64,000 bases of DNA from Methylopila capsulata. GTDB lineage: Bacteria > Pseudomonadota > Alphaproteobacteria > Rhizobiales > Methylopilaceae. Below the pieces are notes generated by a model. The model saw nothing but the letters and a program-made list of their open reading frames with translations, was not told the DNA's origin and searched no databases. The translations under genes were made by a program, and so were the position numbers. This document shows, one piece after another, positions 62,027 through 64,000 of the stretch (position 1 is the stretch's first letter; every line of letters starts with the position of its first letter). The DNA is taken from positions 1,141,419-1,205,418 of the forward strand of contig NZ_JAFBCY010000001.1 in the NCBI RefSeq assembly GCF_016907975.1, read 5' to 3'.

Positions 62027-63595
62027 TTACTTCCAGAAGATCTTGGCGTCCCGCAGCTTCCGCAGACGCTGGTCGGCCTCGGCCAGAGGCGCGTGCGCGC
62101 GACCGTCCGTCGATCCGGCGATCATGCCTGCGGCGAGCCCGAGCGCGGCCTCCCCGCGCTTCACCGCATCGTGGCCGATGCGGAGAGCGAGGGGTCCCGC
62201 GGTCGCGATGTCGTTCAGCGCTCCGAGCGTGTCGAGCAGCTTCTTCAGCCGCCGGTCGAACCGCTCGAACCGGCGCTCGGTCCGGGCGGTGCGCTGGTAG
62301 AGCGGCGCGAAAAAGCCGGCGGCGTAGCGCAGGGCCTTGGCCTCGATGCGGGCGCCGTGGCGCTTCTCCGGGCTCAGCCGCACCAACCCCTTCGCCTTCT
62401 TCTCGAACTTCGCAAAGCGCGCCGACAGAACCTCCGCGGCGAAGGCCTCGATCGCAGTCGCGCGGATCGCCGCGGTCTCGGGCGCCGTCCGCCAGGCCCC
62501 CACCGCCATCCACTCCGCGAGATCGAACAGGGCCGCGCGCGCCCGCGGCGAGCGCAACGCCTCCAGCGCGACGGCGTAGGCCTGCGTCCTCTCCGCCTCG
62601 ACCTTCGCCGCAAGCGGGCTGACATCGACATGCCGTCCGGCGCCATCGAGCGCGCTTTCGGCGAAGACGTCGAGATCACGCGCGGCGCCCAGCGCATGCG
62701 CGAGCCATTTGATCTCGGCCGCAACCACGGGAAGCCGCACGTCGGACAGCGCCGGCCGGAAGATCTTCAGCGCCGAGCGCAGGCGCCGCAGCCCGACCCG
62801 CGCCTGGTGCACCGCCTTGTCGTCGCCGCCGGCGAGCAGCGCGTCCTCGTTGCCGCGGAACTGGCGGACGCATTCGGCGAGCACCGCGACCGCGGCCGTC
62901 GCGACGTCCATGTCGGCCCTCACCGGCGACGGCCCCGCCGACACAGCGCCCAGGGACTCCGCCGCGGCCAGGCGGAAGCCGCGCGCGGACTTCGACAGCG
63001 TGCCGAGCCGCAACGGCGCGTGGGCGGCGAGGTCGCGCGCGAGCACGAACAGCGCGTCGGGTTCGCCGCGCTTGAGCTCCAGTTCGAGTTCGGAGAACGC
63101 CGCGGCCCGCCCGCCCGCATCCACATCGGCGTCGTCGAGCGCGACCTCGATCACCGCGTCGTCGCGGGTGACGTCGAAGACCGTCCGCCGGACCAGCGTC
63201 GCCACGACCGGCGCGAGGTCGTCTCCGGTGACCACACGCCCGACGACCGCTTCGACGAGGGCCGCCTCCTCCGCATCGAGCGCGGGAACGTCGGCGTAGA
63301 CGCGGCGCTCGCGTTCGAGCCGATCCGATACCCCGGCCCCCACCTCCCCCTGCTTCAGCGTCTGAACGCGCCACCGCCCTTCCCTCCGGACCCGCAGCGT
63401 GACGCCCGCCGCCGCTAGCGCGTGGTCCGCCGTGTCGAAATAGGTGCTCAGAAGCTTCGCCGTCCGAGGGCGCCGCACGGCGCCGGGCGTGTCCGCCAGC
63501 CGATCGGCCAGAACGGCGAGGTCCTCGCGCCCCACGTCGAACTTGAGCTCCCGCTCGCGGGGGTCGGACAGGGCCGGGGCGGCGACGTTCGGCAT
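62027..63595 (-). CDS. CYTH and CHAD domain protein
   Basis: 522 aa. I use ATG 63595 (MPNVAAPALSDPRERELKFDV...), which has GGAGGAG upstream on the minus strand; the open frame extends 43 residues further. CYTH (triphosphate tunnel) domain about 12-200 with ERELKFDV, LSTYFDTADHALAAAGVTLRVRREG and LELELKRGEPDALF. CHAD helical domain about 225-500, where histidines in DKAVHQARVGLRRLRSALKIF are typical. Such proteins act on inorganic polyphosphate or triphosphates. Converges on the PaoC-like gene 38 nt away. Confidence 0.88.
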   Translation of the reverse strand: MPNVAAPALSDPRERELKFDVGREDLAVLADRLADTPGAVRRPRTAKLLSTYFDTADHALAAAGVTLRVRREGRWRVQTLKQGEVGAGVSDRLERERRVYADVPALDAEEAALVEAVVGRVVTGDDLAPVVATLVRRTVFDVTRDDAVIEVALDDADVDAGGRAAAFSELELELKRGEPDALFVLARDLAAHAPLRLGTLSKSARGFRLAAAESLGAVSAGPSPVRADMDVATAAVAVLAECVRQFRGNEDALLAGGDDKAVHQARVGLRRLRSALKIFRPALSDVRLPVVAAEIKWLAHALGAARDLDVFAESALDGAGRHVDVSPLAAKVEAERTQAYAVALEALRSPRARAALFDLAEWMAVGAWRTAPETAAIRATAIEAFAAEVLSARFAKFEKKAKGLVRLSPEKRHGARIEAKALRYAAGFFAPLYQRTARTERRFERFDRRLKKLLDTLGALNDIATAGPLALRIGHDAVKRGEAALGLAAGMIAGSTDGRAHAPLAEADQRLRKLRDAKIFWK

Positions 63596-63906
63596 GCGCT
63601 GGGCTCCTCCAGGCGGACCGGCCTGGCGACGACCGCCGCGCCGCGTCCGCGAAGACATGCGCGCATTGCCGTCGTGTGACGCTGTCATGATCAAGCACGG
63701 CCTTCGCGCAGGCGCCTCGCGCAAATCACCGAGGGCGGCGACCGCACCCTGGACCGAAAGTCCCGGCGCAACCCTCGCGTCGCGAGGAAGACCATTGATT
63801 CAATTACTTAGGGTTTTCGCCTAGAGCGTCACGGCCTTCCGCTGCGTCGCAGCACGGCTTTTCCACCGGCCGCCCACAGCCCCGCATTTTTTCGTGTGAC
63901 GCCGTG
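63596..63906. other. Non-coding stretch before the right-edge promoter
   Basis: About 310 nt with no convincing gene on either strand. It must contain the promoter of the CYTH-CHAD gene; nothing else is recognised. Confidence 0.4.
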
Positions 63907-63936
63907 TTGACAGCTTCGGAGCGTGCGGCCTATATA
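63907..63936 (+). promoter_or_regulatory. Strong sigma-70 promoter, probably of an rRNA operon
   Basis: TTGACA, 18 bp, TATATA, followed by a GC-rich discriminator. Near-consensus -35 and -10 of this kind are typical of stable-RNA promoters in alphaproteobacteria. The remaining 64 nt to the window edge show no 16S start yet, which fits a leader. Confidence 0.6.
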
Positions 63937-64000
63937 GCGGCACACCGGCGGCGGGGCCTGAGGGTTCCGGCGGCGGCGAGTTAGTCTCCTGACATTGGGC

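Noticed and set aside
1..64000. CRISPR arrays, tRNA genes, insertion sequences or prophage genes
   Set aside because: No evenly spaced direct repeats, cloverleaf-type T-arm sequences, or transposase/integrase motifs were seen by eye; a dedicated scan could still find a short tRNA.

Overview
The window is high-GC (about 70 percent by eye) and densely coded, with many ATGA/GTGA stop-start overlaps. Gene content points to an alphaproteobacterium of the order Hyphomicrobiales, probably a methylotroph: a complete methylated-amine route (heme-dependent dimethylamine demethylase plus the N-methylglutamate pathway), DctABD dicarboxylate uptake under sigma-54 control, HWE-type kinase and TorF-type porin. 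Genus-level assignment (Hansschlegelia/Methylopila-like) is a guess. No transposase, phage gene, CRISPR array, tRNA or rRNA gene was recognised inside the window.

Layout. 1-9577 (+): end of a GntR/FCD regulator, then a SsuABC/TauABC-like ABC importer, a zinc-less MDR oxidoreductase, a PaaI-like thioesterase, a glyoxalase-like protein, an acyl-CoA-ligase-type enzyme, a PLP-dependent lyase/synthase and a gamma-glutamyltransferase-like hydrolase. This looks like a catabolic operon for an unidentified substrate. 9795-17879: a LysR regulator (-) divergent from a second ABC importer of the same class, two SDRs, a creatininase-family hydrolase and two consecutive metal-complete ureohydrolases, suggesting uptake and hydrolysis of a guanidino or cyclic-amide compound. 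17912-24298 (-): YdeP/FdhF-like molybdoenzyme, stress-type SDR, GAF protein, glutaminase and DctA. 24579-27697 (+): DctB/DctD, divergent from dctA, with a recognisable sigma-54 promoter and twin DctD sites between them. 27830-33205: HerA-like ATPase, a small orphan, a two-component system and a small RTX protein.

33213-54525 is the methylated-amine island. A LysR gene diverges from mgdABCD (N-methylglutamate dehydrogenase). Then come an XRE-cupin regulator, mgsABC (N-methylglutamate synthase), gmaS (gamma-glutamylmethylamide synthetase), a group of three small proteins (two membrane, one membrane-anchored) with an APC permease, two more small membrane proteins, a second APC permease, and dmmABCD (dimethylamine oxidative demethylase with a THF-dependent partner). 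Together they should take up dimethylamine and methylamine and convert them to glutamate-recycled nitrogen, formaldehyde and methylene-THF. A shared palindrome (TTTCC-N5-GGAAA) at the regulator gene and the second permease/dmm promoter, with a degenerate copy at the mgs promoter, suggests one regulon.

54676-64000: TorF-type porin with tandem hairpin terminators, a GAF/PAS/HWE kinase (-), a PaoABC-like molybdenum hydroxylase, a CYTH-CHAD protein (-), and at the right edge a strong sigma-70 promoter of the kind that drives rRNA operons. Several dispersed palindromic elements lie in the non-coding gaps.
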